Shown here: one piece after another, positions 23,601-38,600 of the stretch
Position numbering within the stretch: position 1 is the first letter of the stretch
Layout of the letters: every line of letters begins with the position of its first letter
The notes under the pieces: generated by a model
Databases searched by the model: none
The model's input: only the letters and a program-made list of their open reading frames with translations
Told to the model about the DNA's origin: nothing
Program-made: the position numbers and the translations under genes
Assembly: GCF_040958095.1 (NCBI RefSeq)
Contig: NC_091181.1
Location: 30,560,529-30,624,528 of the forward strand
Origin: Procambarus clarkii
Lineage: Eukaryota; Arthropoda; Malacostraca; Decapoda; Cambaridae
Reading direction: 5' to 3'
Length of the DNA stretch: 64,000 nucleotides

Positions 23601-26600
23601 TTCATTTCACCGTTGCTGCACTGGGACTAGCAATCCATACAAAATCAAAAAATGGGATTTCTTTTCTAGGGATAAGAAAGCCTGTCAGGTTTATTGAAGC
23701 TCTCCTAGCCAATGATTGGCCAGTTCCAAGGATGCAACCCACAAGTTTATTAACCCCCAAGTAGGTATTTACTGCAAGTTGAACACGCATATCAGGTGTA
23801 ATGAAACGTGTCAAGCGTTTTTCCCTGACCGGTAATCAAACCCAAGACCAGTCAGTTATGAGCCAACTGTGCTAACAGTAGGGTCCCGATAGTAGTCGGG
23901 TTTGTACTCGACTCGCAATCGAGATTTCAAAGTTCAAATTCCAGGATAAAAATGGTTGGGCATATTTCCTATCACCTAATGTACCTGTTCACCGAGCACT
24001 AAATAGGTACCCAGGAGTTACTTTGCTTGTTGTGGGGTTGCATCCTGGGAAGGATCAGCAATTCAACCTTGGGAAGCCCAACATAAGCCTAACATGTTTA
24101 TATACACTGGCTGCCTATCCCCCTGACAATGAATTAGTTAATTAATTTCTTATAAAATGGATATTATGATAGTAATATTTATCACAGTATTTCTAACAAT
24201 CTGCAATTTCAATGGATTGCAAAATTTAGCTCTTTTATATTTTAAAATTCTAAATTAAAAACAAATTTTGTAGCAAGGGGTATACAGTACTCTAATACTG
24301 TAGAATTCACAGATAAGAGTCCGAGCTGATAGGCATATGGATTACAGTACAGTACAAGCAATATGTATGTACAAGTATTATGTACAAGCATTACAGTACA
24401 AGTACAAGCAAGCCTGCATTGCTCAAACAGTAGTTCCAAGAACTGCATTGCTATACAGTACTTTACACTCTACTAACCCTTAAATGACAGCTTACGTCAT
24501 ATGATGTATTTGGGTTAATAATATGAGTCGAATCCAGCTTATATCATATAAAGTTTTTCACTACAGAAATGTAAGGAAATTGGATTTTGCTTATAAATAC
24601 TGTATCTATAAAAGAATTTACATCTGGTTATTACCAGATAAAATTATAAACCTTATTATGATTATTAATTAAATGAATTTTAGAGCATGTGTCACCATTG
24701 TTCCCCCCAAAAAAATATTCATTCAAAATATTAAGTTTCAGACCATTATTTGTATTTTTTTTCAATCTTATTTTATGTTCTCTCTGAATATCAATATCAG
24801 AATCCAATTTGAAATTCTGTTTATCCATGGAATAACATGACATTCTCCCCCATTTTTTTTTATATAAACACATTTAGGTACATCTGCATGAACATAAGGA
24901 TTTTTTTTTAATTTGGCAAATATTTTTAATTGTTAAAAAAATTATGAAGTATTTAAGTATTTTAAGAATTGCACACTAGTGACCCAGAGCTGGGGATATG
25001 GTTATTATTCCAAGCTTATTTGTTATCCTCAGAAATGTACCCGTGATTTAGCTTTAATTGAAAGGTGAACTGTGTGTCAAAACAGTTGTATGAATATGGG
25101 CTTATGATCACATTTTGCACTTGTCTTATTTCACTTTGTTTTTACACTATCATCTTACCCGATATGTTAGATTAAAGACCTGACCGAAATGCTGTGTGTG
25201 TTAGTGGGTTGCATGAATGCAAACATACCAGTCCTGTGTAATCTCACCAACCCATTGTACCGTCATGCAAATAAATTATTATTACACAATATTATCATTA
25301 TTATTATGAATGGATTAAACAATATTAAATGCAAGTCACCACTTGGAATACTAATTAATTGCTGCAAACTATGTTCGTTAGATACTTGAAGTTAGTGTGC
25401 TTGCACTGAACCAAGAATATATACAGTATCAAGATCAGAATACTGTACTGCTATGGTGGATGTTGCTGCTGTCTGTTGGGTTCTCTACGAAACTGTGCCT
25501 ATAAAAGGCTTTCCAAGACAGACTGTACCTACTTATTAATTTATATATTTTAATTAAATTACAGCTATTCACCGTTTATATAAATGTATCGTTTAATTAA
25601 CACATGTTCAAAATATTATACAAAACCCTATGCATCTTTTTTGTAAATAAAAAATGTAACATTATGACAGTTACATCTTGAAATAAGAAGTTCAAGTATG
25701 TTTATTGAGACAAGAAAGAAACACATCACAAAGGGATAGAGTAGCTTAGGCTATTTCTACCACCCCCCCCCCCCTTGAAATAAGAAACTTCTAACACTCG
25801 ATGGTCATCTTTCATCCTACAGTGACAAATTCTACAAGTTTTTTCATATAACAAAGGAAAATGCCACACTCCTCTTACGGACTAGCCCGTGCTAAATGGA
25901 CATTTCGTTCTATCTAAATCTAAAACAAGAAGCCACGCACCCAGATATATGAGGAAGATGCTGGTTAAACTCAGCGTGGTGAAAGGGAGGTTGTTATTTA
26001 GTTCCCTCTTTCTTTCCTTTTCAGATCAACAACAATGGTTCTCCAAAATCAAAACGTTTATGAAGTCAACTTCTTCACCCCATCCACCAACCAGAGAGAT
26101 TCCAGAACCTATGCATCTCAAGTGAAAAAGAGTTCTGAATTCTTGACCCCAAAGTAAAAGGGGTCTCTCTGGATCCTGTTTTCCTTACTCAAAAGGTACA
26201 CAAATGTTCCTCCTAGTCAAATGGTTTTCAAAACCAAGCTCCCTAATCCAAAAGTTTCTGTATCCTGCCTCCTCAGCCAATGGATTTCCACATTTTTTCC
26301 CCCTTCCACGAGCCAAGGAATTTTACGTCAGATTCTCCCAGTGAATTTTATTTCTCCTACGCTCTCGGTTAAAGTTTACGAATCTTTCCCCTTGATGTTA
26401 GTTTCTGATCTAATACTGCCCCATTCTTCTCCATGAATAAACAAACATTAAACGCAACTTAATTCATTAGTTCTTCATTTAGAAAACCATGAAGACTTAG
26501 CAAAATATATTTTTTGTGGTAAATATCTTCACTTAGAAACACTAACTGATTGAATTACTGGAATAGTTTACTATCGCATGTAGAAACCAAATATCGTTTC

Positions 26601-29600
26601 TTGGCTAATTTCCGAGATCACAAATGCCCAGCCGACTGCATAAATGCGCGTAAAATCAGATTTAGGTGCATCGTTGTACCCAAGTCTCCAGCCTGTATTG
26701 TATCAAACAATACGGGATGGAGACTTCACCACCAACTACCCTGCCATGGCCAGGTATAAACTATAATTTGGTTCAATACTCAATCCCTCCTGGAGAGCTG
26801 GCTCTCAGGTATGTTATGATTGACAATTGGAGACGAGGTATCCAAGCACAAATCACACAGGGAATGGGGTCTAAGTGACTGTTCCAGACTTATGGAACTA
26901 CGTAGACTCAACCACCACTGAAGTACAATCAAACTAGACGTGGATCGATCGCATTAGGGTGATCAGGAGAGGCATCCTCTGTTTGACATGCAGTATTCAA
27001 ATTAAGAAATATAGAGGCCTAACAAGGCTCAAACTGTATTTGAGACAATGTATTTGACATTCTCTCCCAACGTTTAAGTTTTGTGATAATTGTATAATTT
27101 TCATTTGCAACTAATAAAACCTATCAATCACGTCAATCTATCAATAAACCTATCTATCGACAATCGATCACATTAAATCCTATCAATCATAATCGATAGA
27201 GAATGGTCCAGGACGGACCAAAACGTCTAGTGTGTGTGGTTTGGTCAACATAATAAAGCCTATAGTGATAATAATATAATTAAAAAAATTTAATCAATGG
27301 TGATAACAACAAATATAAGTAAACAGTAAAGATTAAAATACAATAAGAAGATTAAACTACGAAATTTAAATACATCATATTTGTACATGCTTTACATTAT
27401 TCTGAAGGTTTGAAAAGCCAGTTCCAATTATACAGTTTTGTTACACTATGATATAACTCGAGGAATTCATAGACTAGTTTCAAAGTGACTGCCTTACTCC
27501 ATCCACAATATTGTTACAAAATAATGTTCTATCACAAAACATTTTTACTAAGCTTTCCAAACTTCAATACTGTACTGGAAGGACCATTCTCTGGCATCTA
27601 GCTGTGTATATGGAAACTACTGTACACCCATCCATTTTTGCTGTCGACATAGCTGAAGGTCAAGTAGCCTACAAATAAAGGGGTAAATCGGCTCAAAAGA
27701 TGGCCAACAGAAGCTACAGCAGCCAGTTTCAGCGACTGCTTCATTTTGCCCCTTTTACACAAGTTTCAAGTCAATACACAAATTAGTTGTCAAGATATTG
27801 CATAAAACAAAATCAGATGTTCTTTCTTTTGAAGAACACAAAGCTGTCGCAACTGCAAGAAAAATGGCAGAGTGGATAACAAGAATCTTTCAAACAATGA
27901 TATGTTACACCACTGATGACAACTTTAAGACACTAATGCTCTCTAGGGTGGAATACTGTTGCACAATAACAGTCTCATTCAAAGCTAAGGAAATTGCTGA
28001 CACGGAGAGCGTGTAAGGATCTTTTATTTTGTGGATTTGGTCAGTAAAACATTATTGAGACTTTAAAATCTGTAAATCTGTATTCTCTATAGCGCAGGAG
28101 GGAGAGATGCATAATAATTTACACTTGGAAAATATTAAAGAGTGACCGATTCCAAATCTGCACACAGAAATAATATCACAGAGTAGGAGACATTGCAAGC
28201 TGTGCAAAATATCCCCCCGTTGAAAAGCAGAGGTGCAATGTACGCCGAGAAACAATTCTATACAATTTAAGGGTACAAGACGTTCAACACTCCTCTACAC
28301 CTAAGGGGCACAACTGGCGGAATGAACCATCAACTAAATAGGCTTACAATGAAAAATTAAGGCCACAGCGCCTCTTATGAACTAGGCATTGTTCAGTGTG
28401 ATAAAGGTGTCGGAGGAGGGGACCAGGCCTCCCACGGTGGCATCGCCTCTTACAAATCTGTGAAAATTAAATACAAAGGCTTTTTTTTTTTTACTTTTTC
28501 TTTATCTTTCCTCTTCCGATTCTCTTCCTCATCTAATAGTCGGCCCATCTCCGCAAATACGCACTCAAGTCTCTCACTAGAGAAGTAATTGTTATTAGTT
28601 AATAACCACCTGCCTCCCTCTCACATACACAACCACACCCACAACAGTCTACTCGTTCCTGTACCTTGGTTCATCTTGTTGTTGTTGTTGTTAGGTTTGT
28701 TCGCGTTGTTTTGGAATGTGATCTGAGCTTCAGACTTGAACATATCCTGGTAAGATGTCTCCTCGCGTCTCGCTTTGGCTACAATACGTCTTTTCACTAA
28801 ACCTCGCTTTATGCTCTAAAATAAATCACAGTTCATCACAAGATATTTTCCTATTCTCGAAATGTTCAATGCTACCCCTCAGTGCTACGATCCCTGCAAG
28901 GGAAACGATGGCGTCTTAATACTGTATTTTAGGTGCGCGCGTGACGTGGCCTTATATGGTGTTGTCAACCTCCCCGGAGACGGGCACTGGCGGAAAGTGC
29001 CTTCCAGGGTCAGTGGGTCACACTCACAGTCTCTATACGACCCACACTGCCCCTGTGCACTGTGCCCTACACCCTCCCCTTGACCACCACCACCACCGTA
29101 ATGCCCACAACAGGGCCGCACACGCCACTCGCAACTTATTCAATACACACAAATGCTCAAAAAGCGTCACTATACCTTTATAAAACAAACAAGTTACGAT
29201 TTAAACTGTAAACAATACAAAGAGCCGAATTTAAGAGCGTCTTGTAAAGTTTTGACTATGATTTCAGTTTTGTTTAACGAATGCAGGTTAATTAATTAGG
29301 TGTTCCATCATCAGATCACGAGTTAGTGAACAGGAACCGGGCACATTATAGCGCACAGCGAATGGTTGCTCTCTCATCACTCTTACCGGCATCTATGTGA
29401 CTAATATACTGGCGTTACTGGCGTGTTAATATACAAGTAGCTACGGGTGGCGTAGATCACCATCACTGCCTCGGAAAAGGCAGTGTTGAAGGTGGTTTAT
29501 AACGCGCCGAGATTCGTAGTTTGAGGAGGTTGGAGAGGCACTCACGCACGCACTGGGGCCTACGGCGGCGACCTGCCCCTCTCGCTGCCCTGCTCACACT

Positions 29601-32600
29601 CACACCGAGGGGAGACACTGGCCAACCTGCCGCCTGCCCTCCCCTCACACACCTGCCAACACCGCCCCTCGCCCGCCCACGCCCACCCCGAGGTAAGCTA
29701 TACGGGAGGCCTGAATCATGCCTCTGGAACCTCACCCAAGCCCGCCACTACTATTACTGCAACACCAAAATTATCACGTCATGAAAATTAAAACATTAAT
29801 ATGGGTCACACATGACTTTATGAAAGGTAGTAACTATTTCTAACCTCTCTGACCTTGTTGATGTCCGCACGACCTGTTTACTGAAGGAAAACATTCAGCG
29901 CTGGTGACACGGGCTCCGGGAACGAGCAGCAAGTTACCCTGGGGATGCTGTAGTCGCTGGACTACAGCGACTCTGGTCGCTGGACTTGTAACAGGCGATA
30001 GTCTGAGGTAGACCCTGAACATGTTGTATAGAGGGAGGGAGGGGGGGGACTTTAAAGGCCACCAGCCGCCATAGTTGCGAAATACAGCTTCATCTTTTGT
30101 CATTGAATTGACAAGGAACAAATGAAGCAAATGACTCCCCTGGGACAAAATATTGTCCAATGTGACGTCAAAATCCTCTAATGCCAAACACACACCTTAT
30201 TTCCAAAAAAAGCATATATCTATTGAAAAAGGACGTCCTAAATCCAATTACGGGGCATAATTGATTGCCCACCCCCCACTTCTCACCTGGCAGTGACCAG
30301 GGACCTGGGAGTAAAACCGATTGGCGGGTCGTGTTCCATGGGGAAAACTAGTAGGCTAAAGGGTCCTTTTTAAATAGGTCATGTAAGCCTTTTTTAATAG
30401 GCTTTTTAAGCCTATTAAAAAACTAATAGGCTTAAAAGAGGGAAAGTAGTGGTAGCGTGGCATGAGAAAGGCATTCCAGAATAATCACTACTAATTATGC
30501 GACGTTCAAATCCTAGCACCCAAGTGCAGTGGTCTAGCAACTTAAGTTAATTATCAGGAGAAAGCACTAAGCCATTACGACTACATAAAACTTGGAAGGG
30601 ATACGAAGATAAGGATTTAGAATAGAACGAAGGAAAGAATTGTGCTCAACCACAATCAAGGATACCTGATCAACCAGGCTGTGACTCATACGTCAGGCTG
30701 CGAGCAGCAGCAACCAGGAGGCCTGGTCGAGAACCGGGCCGCGGGGACGCTAAGCCCCGAAATCATCTCAAAGTAACCACCTTGACGGTTGGGGATTGGA
30801 CGCCGACCTGCAAGAAGGGAGACCGTCGCTCTACCGTCCAGTCCATGTGGTTGGGCTAGTAGAGATCACTTGACTGCACCATCCTCACTCACACTCCAGT
30901 AAATTCACTAAACTCTTTCATGTATTAGTAAAACACCTACCTTCAATGTATAATAATTTATTGTACAAAAAATTTGTAACTAGCTTTCACAATATTTATC
31001 AGGTGTGCAGCATGTTAGATGTATATGTTAATATAAAAATCTCTGATGAGGTCTAATTAAGAGCTTTTGTGTCCTCGGTAATCCTTTTTGCGCTCCCGCT
31101 CACAGGATGCGTGTGCGGTGCACAACAACATAGCCGCCTCCAGCGACGACAACAACAAATATTAATCCAGTCTCCTGTAATCTTTAAGAAGATATTTCTT
31201 GATAGACCACAATTCAAACAGTAGAATACTTGTGTAAAGGAGGAAATGGATATGTTTATCTCTCAGACTGTTTGGTAATATGTTTATTGCTTGTGATGTG
31301 TGTATATGTATTAACACGATGTACTGAACGGGGGTGAGAATAGCTTGAGCTACCTCATCCCTTTGTGTGTATTTTACCTCAATAAACTTATTTCAATTTC
31401 AACAGTAGAATATATTAATATTCATTCACTGAAACCGGTGAGAAGTTCGCTCGAGTGTTTTTAATAGACAGTGATCACCGTGTCTCCTGTGCCAGGTAAG
31501 TATTTTAATAGACAGTGTAACAAGTGTAACGGTTGTGGAAGCACCACTGTGCCAACGGCTGACCATTCCCTAGGCTGCATCCCACAACAGTTGACCATCT
31601 TCCTGCCATATATTTATTGTTAGGTGAACAGAAACAACATATCTAAGGAAAACGAAAATCGACTCCTTGACATGGAATCGAACCCCGAGTCCAACAGGTT
31701 CTTTAGTGCGTCATCAGCTACTAATAACTATTACGCTGCCGTAACAACGGGTAACAAACCAGTGTAAATACAGTACTGTTAAATACTGTGCGGTGAGGTT
31801 AATAGTGCTGTCAGGTCAAAGCTAAACTATCCAGGATTCGATTCCAACAGTAGGACGGAGAATTTTCGCCATGTTTCTTTTCATCCGACGTCTGTGATCA
31901 CCTAGTAGTAAATAGGTACCCGGGAGTTAGGCAACTACTGTTGGTTGAAAAGCAGAGATGCAACAGGTACTCTGAGAGAGAACTATCAACATCAGAGGTC
32001 CGAGACTGTTCAACACGCTTCCACTACACATAAGGGACATAACTGGCCGACCCCTCACAGTGTTCAAGAGAGAACTGAATAAGCACCTCCAAATGATACC
32101 TGATCAACCAGGCTGTGACTCATACGTCAGGCTGCGAGCAGCCGCGTCCAACAGCCTGGTTGATCAGTCCGGCAACCAGGAGGCCTGGTCGACGACCGGG
32201 CCGCGGGGACGCTAAGCCCCGGAAGCACCTCAAGGTAACCTCAGGAATGGTCAGTCGTTGGCCTAGAGCTAGAGTAACGTGGACAGGCTTCTCGTCTATG
32301 AGAAAGACAGGAGGTAGATAGTGAAGGAGCCAGACGGGTAGACCAGGACAACCAGTGTTCCTCACCACCACGCACTTGGCAGCCCCGACCACTCTGCACC
32401 TTCCAGAAATATACACATTTGTTGCTGGCATTTAATAAGTGTTGTGAGGTGTAGCCCTGAAGCGCACGAGGCCATGTCTGTGTCAGGCGCCAGCATCTGA
32501 CCCTCCTGTTCATTCCTAACACCAGCACACACCATCCTGCCTCTTTGTTTACAACACATGGGGAAATATATGTTAATGTGACTTAGAACCAAATGCTGAC

Positions 32601-35600
32601 TGCCGCATAACATTACTGATTATACTCATCTGTAATCGCATAACTAATTAAACATTGTGAAAAGTATTTGTCTACCCACGATGCAAATGAACTGTGGGAA
32701 GTTAGACGTTACAAACTTGCTACAAGGAGTGAGAGGCTGTCAGCTCTTGCAACCTCCAGTGTACAAATTATATTGCTTGACCCAATATGGTTAGTTAGAA
32801 CTGCTAACCACTTTGACACACTGTTAACCAGAATGTGGCAAAGTGGTTAACACATTGTTGACGGGTCTCACCATCTGCGCACCATCACTGGTGTCTGGAG
32901 ATGGTGAGAGGCAACGTGAGAGACAACACACACCTCCCCCCCCCCCTCAATCACATCTGTTCACTCGCAACACAACGTCCGTCACAGGACAAAACAAATA
33001 ATGAACAAAGTAAGTAATTATCATTAGAAGGCACCAAACCGGGAAGGCTATGTAGCACCATTAAATAATAAACAAAACAATTTGTGCCGCCGGAATGGTG
33101 TCTGTTGACCATCTCCAGTGGACACACGACCAAGACGCCTCTTGTCCAGCAGCTGGGACCATACCTGGAAGGGTGTCCACATTTCTGCCCGAGCCAGCGA
33201 CTTTATTGTTTCCGCTGGAGGCGCCTAGTTTATTGGGCAACACGTACCCATCCTGTGAGCGGTAGCGCAAAAAGGATTACAAGGGGCACATAAGGTCTTT
33301 ATCAGACTTCAAAGGGGTTTATTGCATTAACAATGACATCTCTCTTGCGCACCTTATAATAAGATTGTTCCATTTCGATAGCCATGTATTTGTAGTTAAT
33401 CACATACCATTTCACATACATTAATGTGATAACTTGGTCCAGCAGGCTGTCGGTTGGAGCGGCCCGCAGGCCCACATATCCGCTACAACCCAGTTGGCCC
33501 GGCACTTCTTGCAAGAACTTATCTAATTGTTTCTTAAAGACATCCACCTTTGTTCCGGCAATATTTCTAATGCTTGCTGGGAGGGTACTGAACAGCCGTG
33601 GACCCCCTTATCTTCAGTGTTCTCTCACTGTGCCAATGGTACCTCCACGTCTTGCTTAAATGGTCATTACTACACAATTACTGATCACTTAAGGGGACAA
33701 ACTTAGACCTCGGGGCTTTTCTTGAGATTATCTTGAGATGATTTCGGGGCTTTTTAGTGTCCCCGCGGCCCGGTCCTCGACCAGGCCTCCACCCCCAGGA
33801 AGCAGCCCGTGACAGCTGCTTCCTAAACCATCATTGAACACACGTCACCAACTAACCCATATAAATGAAGGACATAATATTAGCACTATAAATACAGACA
33901 AGGGCACCCCAGGTCCCGATGCGCGGAAGTGATGAGGATATTAGGCTTGGCTGGGGTCCCAAGGCGTCGGGCGCCCTCCCCGCCTCCACCAGCCCGACCT
34001 CAACACTAATGCTCACCAGTCTTCTTACGCAATCCACCAATCAGTTAAACAATGCGACACATTAGTACAAATGTGCTGTAATAATGACGCTTCCTATCCA
34101 TCGGCCTCAATAGGTTAGGTGGATTGCTTTGAGTTTATTCAGGTTAGGCACAGGGTTGTAAACCCATGGAACCGCCTACCTGCCGAAGCCGTAAATGCCA
34201 AAAAACTGTAAACTTTTAAGGTACAACTGAAAAGATCAAATGGGGTGGGGGGGGGCATTGATAAGCCGCCGGCTTCATGTCCTCGTCGAGGCCACTAGCG
34301 TTGGAGGCCCTCAGGTAAATTCAGGTAAAAAAAAAGTTGTATTTTTAAGGTGACAAAACGAAGGCACGTTGTGATGTGGATCATCGTACGTTATATTGAC
34401 GCAATGGACAATCTGAGAGTAGAGTTTGTTACTACTGAATTTGGACAAACCGGTAAAGGTTTCGTTGCTAATAGAAACCTAACCTCACCAGTCTAGGCCT
34501 AATATTGTTTATATATGTGCTTTACTAGGCCTAGGAATATTTAAGTCTGGTTTTTAGCTTTATTTTTTCTGGATTTTATAAAGTGAATAGTACCAAATTC
34601 TACTATTTAATTGTCCATTACGTCACTATATGTACGATGGTACGATTACACTGTAATACGTCGTAACAACTGAACTACCTTCTGAAACGCAGTTTCAGAA
34701 AATTGCTATGTTGCGCCATACAACAAAATGCATTTAAATTGTAATGATTCAAGCAACCTTGAGCTGAGGTTACTTGTATACAAATTCCAGAGAGAAGGAA
34801 GAACTGATAATAGTGGAAGGGACAGTAAACCCTTGAGAAGCGTAAACCTTAGAAAGGTAAACCAAAGGAGAGGGCCGGGGACCATGGCGACAGATGTATA
34901 CCCGCCGCCACCACCAGTCTTGCCAAACTTAACACCAATGTTAGGTTGTGTGAGATGGGTAAATACACGGTGGTCCACGCATGATAATATTGCATGTCTG
35001 CCGTCATGCCAGCAGCACCTGGCAGGTGACAGCAGCAGCAGCACCTGGCAGGTGACAGCAGCAGCAGCACCTGGCAGGTGACAACCCATGACTCCAGCCG
35101 TAATTAAAGTAATAAGCGGGTATACTTACCTCATTGTCAAGCTGTGTGGTGCAGAGGTTATCTAAGGGATCGTGTTGAACAATGTGTCCTCTTACCCAGT
35201 CTGCTGTGTGGCCAAGGCAGCCACAGCATGCTGTGATGACACCATGACAGGCACGTGACCATGCGTGGCGGCGGTGGACTAGGGTGTGGAGCCAAACTGG
35301 GTACAGTGACAGCATGGACAACCACAGGGTTTTTCTTCTATACGCAAGTTATGTACAAAGACAGTTGGAGATTATAATTATTTTGTGTGTGTGTATCACC
35401 CAAGTACGGGCATGAAAAGCCCGTAATGGATTTACATGTTGCTGTTCTTCTTTAAGATTCAGCTACTGGGAACAAAAAGTTCCAAGTAGCACGGGCTATG
35501 GTGAGCCCGTAGTGGACTTACCTGCCACAGGAGCGGGGCTCTAACTTTGGATTAACTTCTTCTTGTTGTCGTTTTAGATTTAGCTACTCGGAACGAAATG

Positions 35601-38600
35601 TCCATGTAGCACGGGCTATGGTGAGCCCGTAATTGAGTTTGGTTATTTGCGATAACCTTGTTACTGTGAGAAATTTTGATTTACAGTTCACAGAGATGGA
35701 TATACAAGCAGGAAAGAGGCGAGGTACAAAGTTACGGGCTATTCATGCCTGTGCCACCTCTTGGGTGGCTTAACCTTCATCAATCAATCGAGGTACAAAG
35801 TCTTTAATGAGGAAAGGGGGGTATTAACTAGGTATTAGTGTATCAATGATCCTGCTCCAATCGCTCTTTAACTGATCAATCGAAAATGGATTGAAAGTCT
35901 GGTCAACATTCCAACAGTAGTTTCGTAATTGAACAATACATGTATATCAAAAGGTTTCAAGGCCTTTTGAGACAGGAGAGGAAGACAGACAGGAGAGGAG
36001 GACAGACAGGAGAGGAGGACAGACAGGAGAGGAGGACAGACAGGAGAGGAGGACAGACAGGAGAGGAGGACAGACAGGAGAGGAGGACAGACAGGAGAGG
36101 AAGACAGACAGGAGAAGAGGACAGACAGGAGAGGACAGACACCATAAGGTAGCCATGATGGCCGTGGACAGGTTGGCCGGGCGGCTGGCTTCCCGCCCGC
36201 CCGCCGCCCTCCCCAAAATATATAACCTTCCTTATTTTAATGTAAACAAGAATCAGGAGGGATAATGTCTTACTTTTTAATAATATAGAAATCTGTAGGT
36301 ACCCTACAGATAGGTAATCTGTAGGTTGGGAGCCGGTCGGCCGAGCGGACAGCACGCTGGACTTGTGATCCTGTGGTCCTGGGTTCGATCCCAGGCGCCG
36401 GCGAGAAACATTGGGCAAAGTTTCTTTCACCCTATGCCCCTGTTACCTAGCAGTAAAATAGGTACCTGGGTGTTAGTCAGCTGTCACGGGCTGCTTCCTG
36501 GGGGTGGAGGCCTGGTCGAGGACCGGGCCGCGGGGACACTAAAAAGCCCCGAAATCATCTCAAGATAACCTCAAGATAACCCGTATTGAATCCCTTACGT
36601 GTACGGTGCGTGCTGTAAATAATAAGACAATGTTAAGGTCTTAATATTTCAACAAAATAAATGTCGGTTTGGCTTAATGATCTAAATGTTTGTAAGTGGT
36701 CAGCACCTATCATTAAACTGTCAGTTAGTTTCGCTAGTACAATAAAAGAAGCAATTTGTAATTAAACCATTGTACATCAGGAACTGCTGTATAATGGTTT
36801 AATTAAAATGGTGTGACTAATTCTCACGCGCTGTTACGAGAGCACAACAATGCCAGTCTTTCGAAACCCAGGCAAGGAAACCTTCGGAACACACACAGTT
36901 TAAGTAGGACCAGTCCTGGAGTACGCAGCACCGGCATGGATCCCACACTTTGTAAACACCACATATAGGAAGAGGAAACCCAAAGATTTGTCAGTGGGCT
37001 GGTACTAGCAGTATGGGAGCTGTGCTGTGAGGACAGGCTAAGATAATTGAACCTGCTTAGGGACACGGGAGACATCTCCCGTCACGTAGGGTGCAGTCGC
37101 ACCTCCACAGATCTCCAGTATCAGCTCTTGATACTGGTAATGGCTCAAAAGGGTCACCACTTACGGGCTATTCATGCCCGTGCCACCTCTTGGGTGGCTT
37201 AATCTTCATCAATCAATCAATGCTTAGGGAGAGGGAAGGCAGAGGAGACATGGCCGCTGTCAGTCAGGTGTGCACCAACTCATCCACTTACGGGGCCACG
37301 CATATACTAACAGCCGTTGCTAGCCACATATAACAAAGGGTTTATACTTGAGAACTGTACACCTGCAGCTCCCACAGTTTCCGCCACCGAGGACACCAGG
37401 TGCTCGGTCACGGTGTTCGTCCAACAATGTACACCAGACTTGATAATATCAATTTGAGAATGGGAAGAGACTCAGACCAGTAGTGAGAGATAAGGTCCAC
37501 CCCATTACCCACCTCCAAGCATCGCCGACGAGAGGGCGGGGTCACGAGGCTTGCAGTCACTATACTCTCGTGCAGGCGATGAGTCATAATAACGTAGTTG
37601 AAATACGTTGAACAGACCACACACTAGACAGTGAAGGGACGATGACGTTTCGGTCCGTCCTGGACTATTCTCAAGTCGATTGTGTATACTCTCCTGATAC
37701 ACCCACCCAGATCAACCCATCGCAGTATCGACACCAGCTGCAGAGTGAACCGCCCACCCTCACCCATCGTTCTCGTCACCTAAAGAAATTTCAAACACTT
37801 TGCTCAATGACCTTCAAACCTAGGTTCATACAACTTGCAGGCCAGGGTGACGAGTGAGTACTGTCAGACTTACGGCCTCTGTTTCCACCCACTCATCCCT
37901 GTCACAGGCAGCCTCCGTCTCACCATTCTATAGTCAAATGCAAAGTGGTTTAGCCTCTCAGCAGCTGGACACCCCCCATATATACTGTCAAGCAGTATCC
38001 TCCCCGCGATAGCAGGCATATGTAAAGACCAAAGAGCCAGAGCTCAACCCTCCCCCCCCCCCCCTCTCCCGCAAGCACAACTAGGTGAGTAACTAGTAAA
38101 GACTGACAGTTTAAATGTGCGCTCAGCACACAGTATACCATTTCACGACCAAAGATCACAATCACTCCAATAAAAATCTACCGCTTAAGAGCTACTCATG
38201 CCAGAGCCACCTCTTGGGTGGCTTAATCTTCTTCAAACAATTGGTTTAGACTAACCCTAAGCGTGCGCGTCTATAGACACCAACCCCAACTGAAGGAGGC
38301 TGCCGCTCGTTAGTCCGAGGATACATAGAAATTTAACTAAACCTCTGAACCTTAGGGCAGTAACTGCTCTAAATCTTTAATTAACTAGGCTGCACATGTT
38401 CCAGTCTTCAGCCCTGCTGCACACGTCTTGCCAAACGTAATATATGTCAACACACCTGCTCTCATACCTTGCTTCATCATCAAATATATATTTAAATATA
38501 TATTATATGTGTGTGTATCACGAAAATAAACACGTGATTAAAAATGTGACAGTGTCAGACCACGGAGGAAAATTGAAACAGGAATTTCCTTAAGTACTTT

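Noticed and set aside
35940..36430. Frames up to 157 residues over the 17-bp minisatellite
   Set aside because: Repeat artefact continuing into SINE sequence.
37066..37215. Hammerhead ribozyme in the hairpin array
   Set aside because: The CTGATGA and GAAA core pieces are not present in a suitable arrangement.
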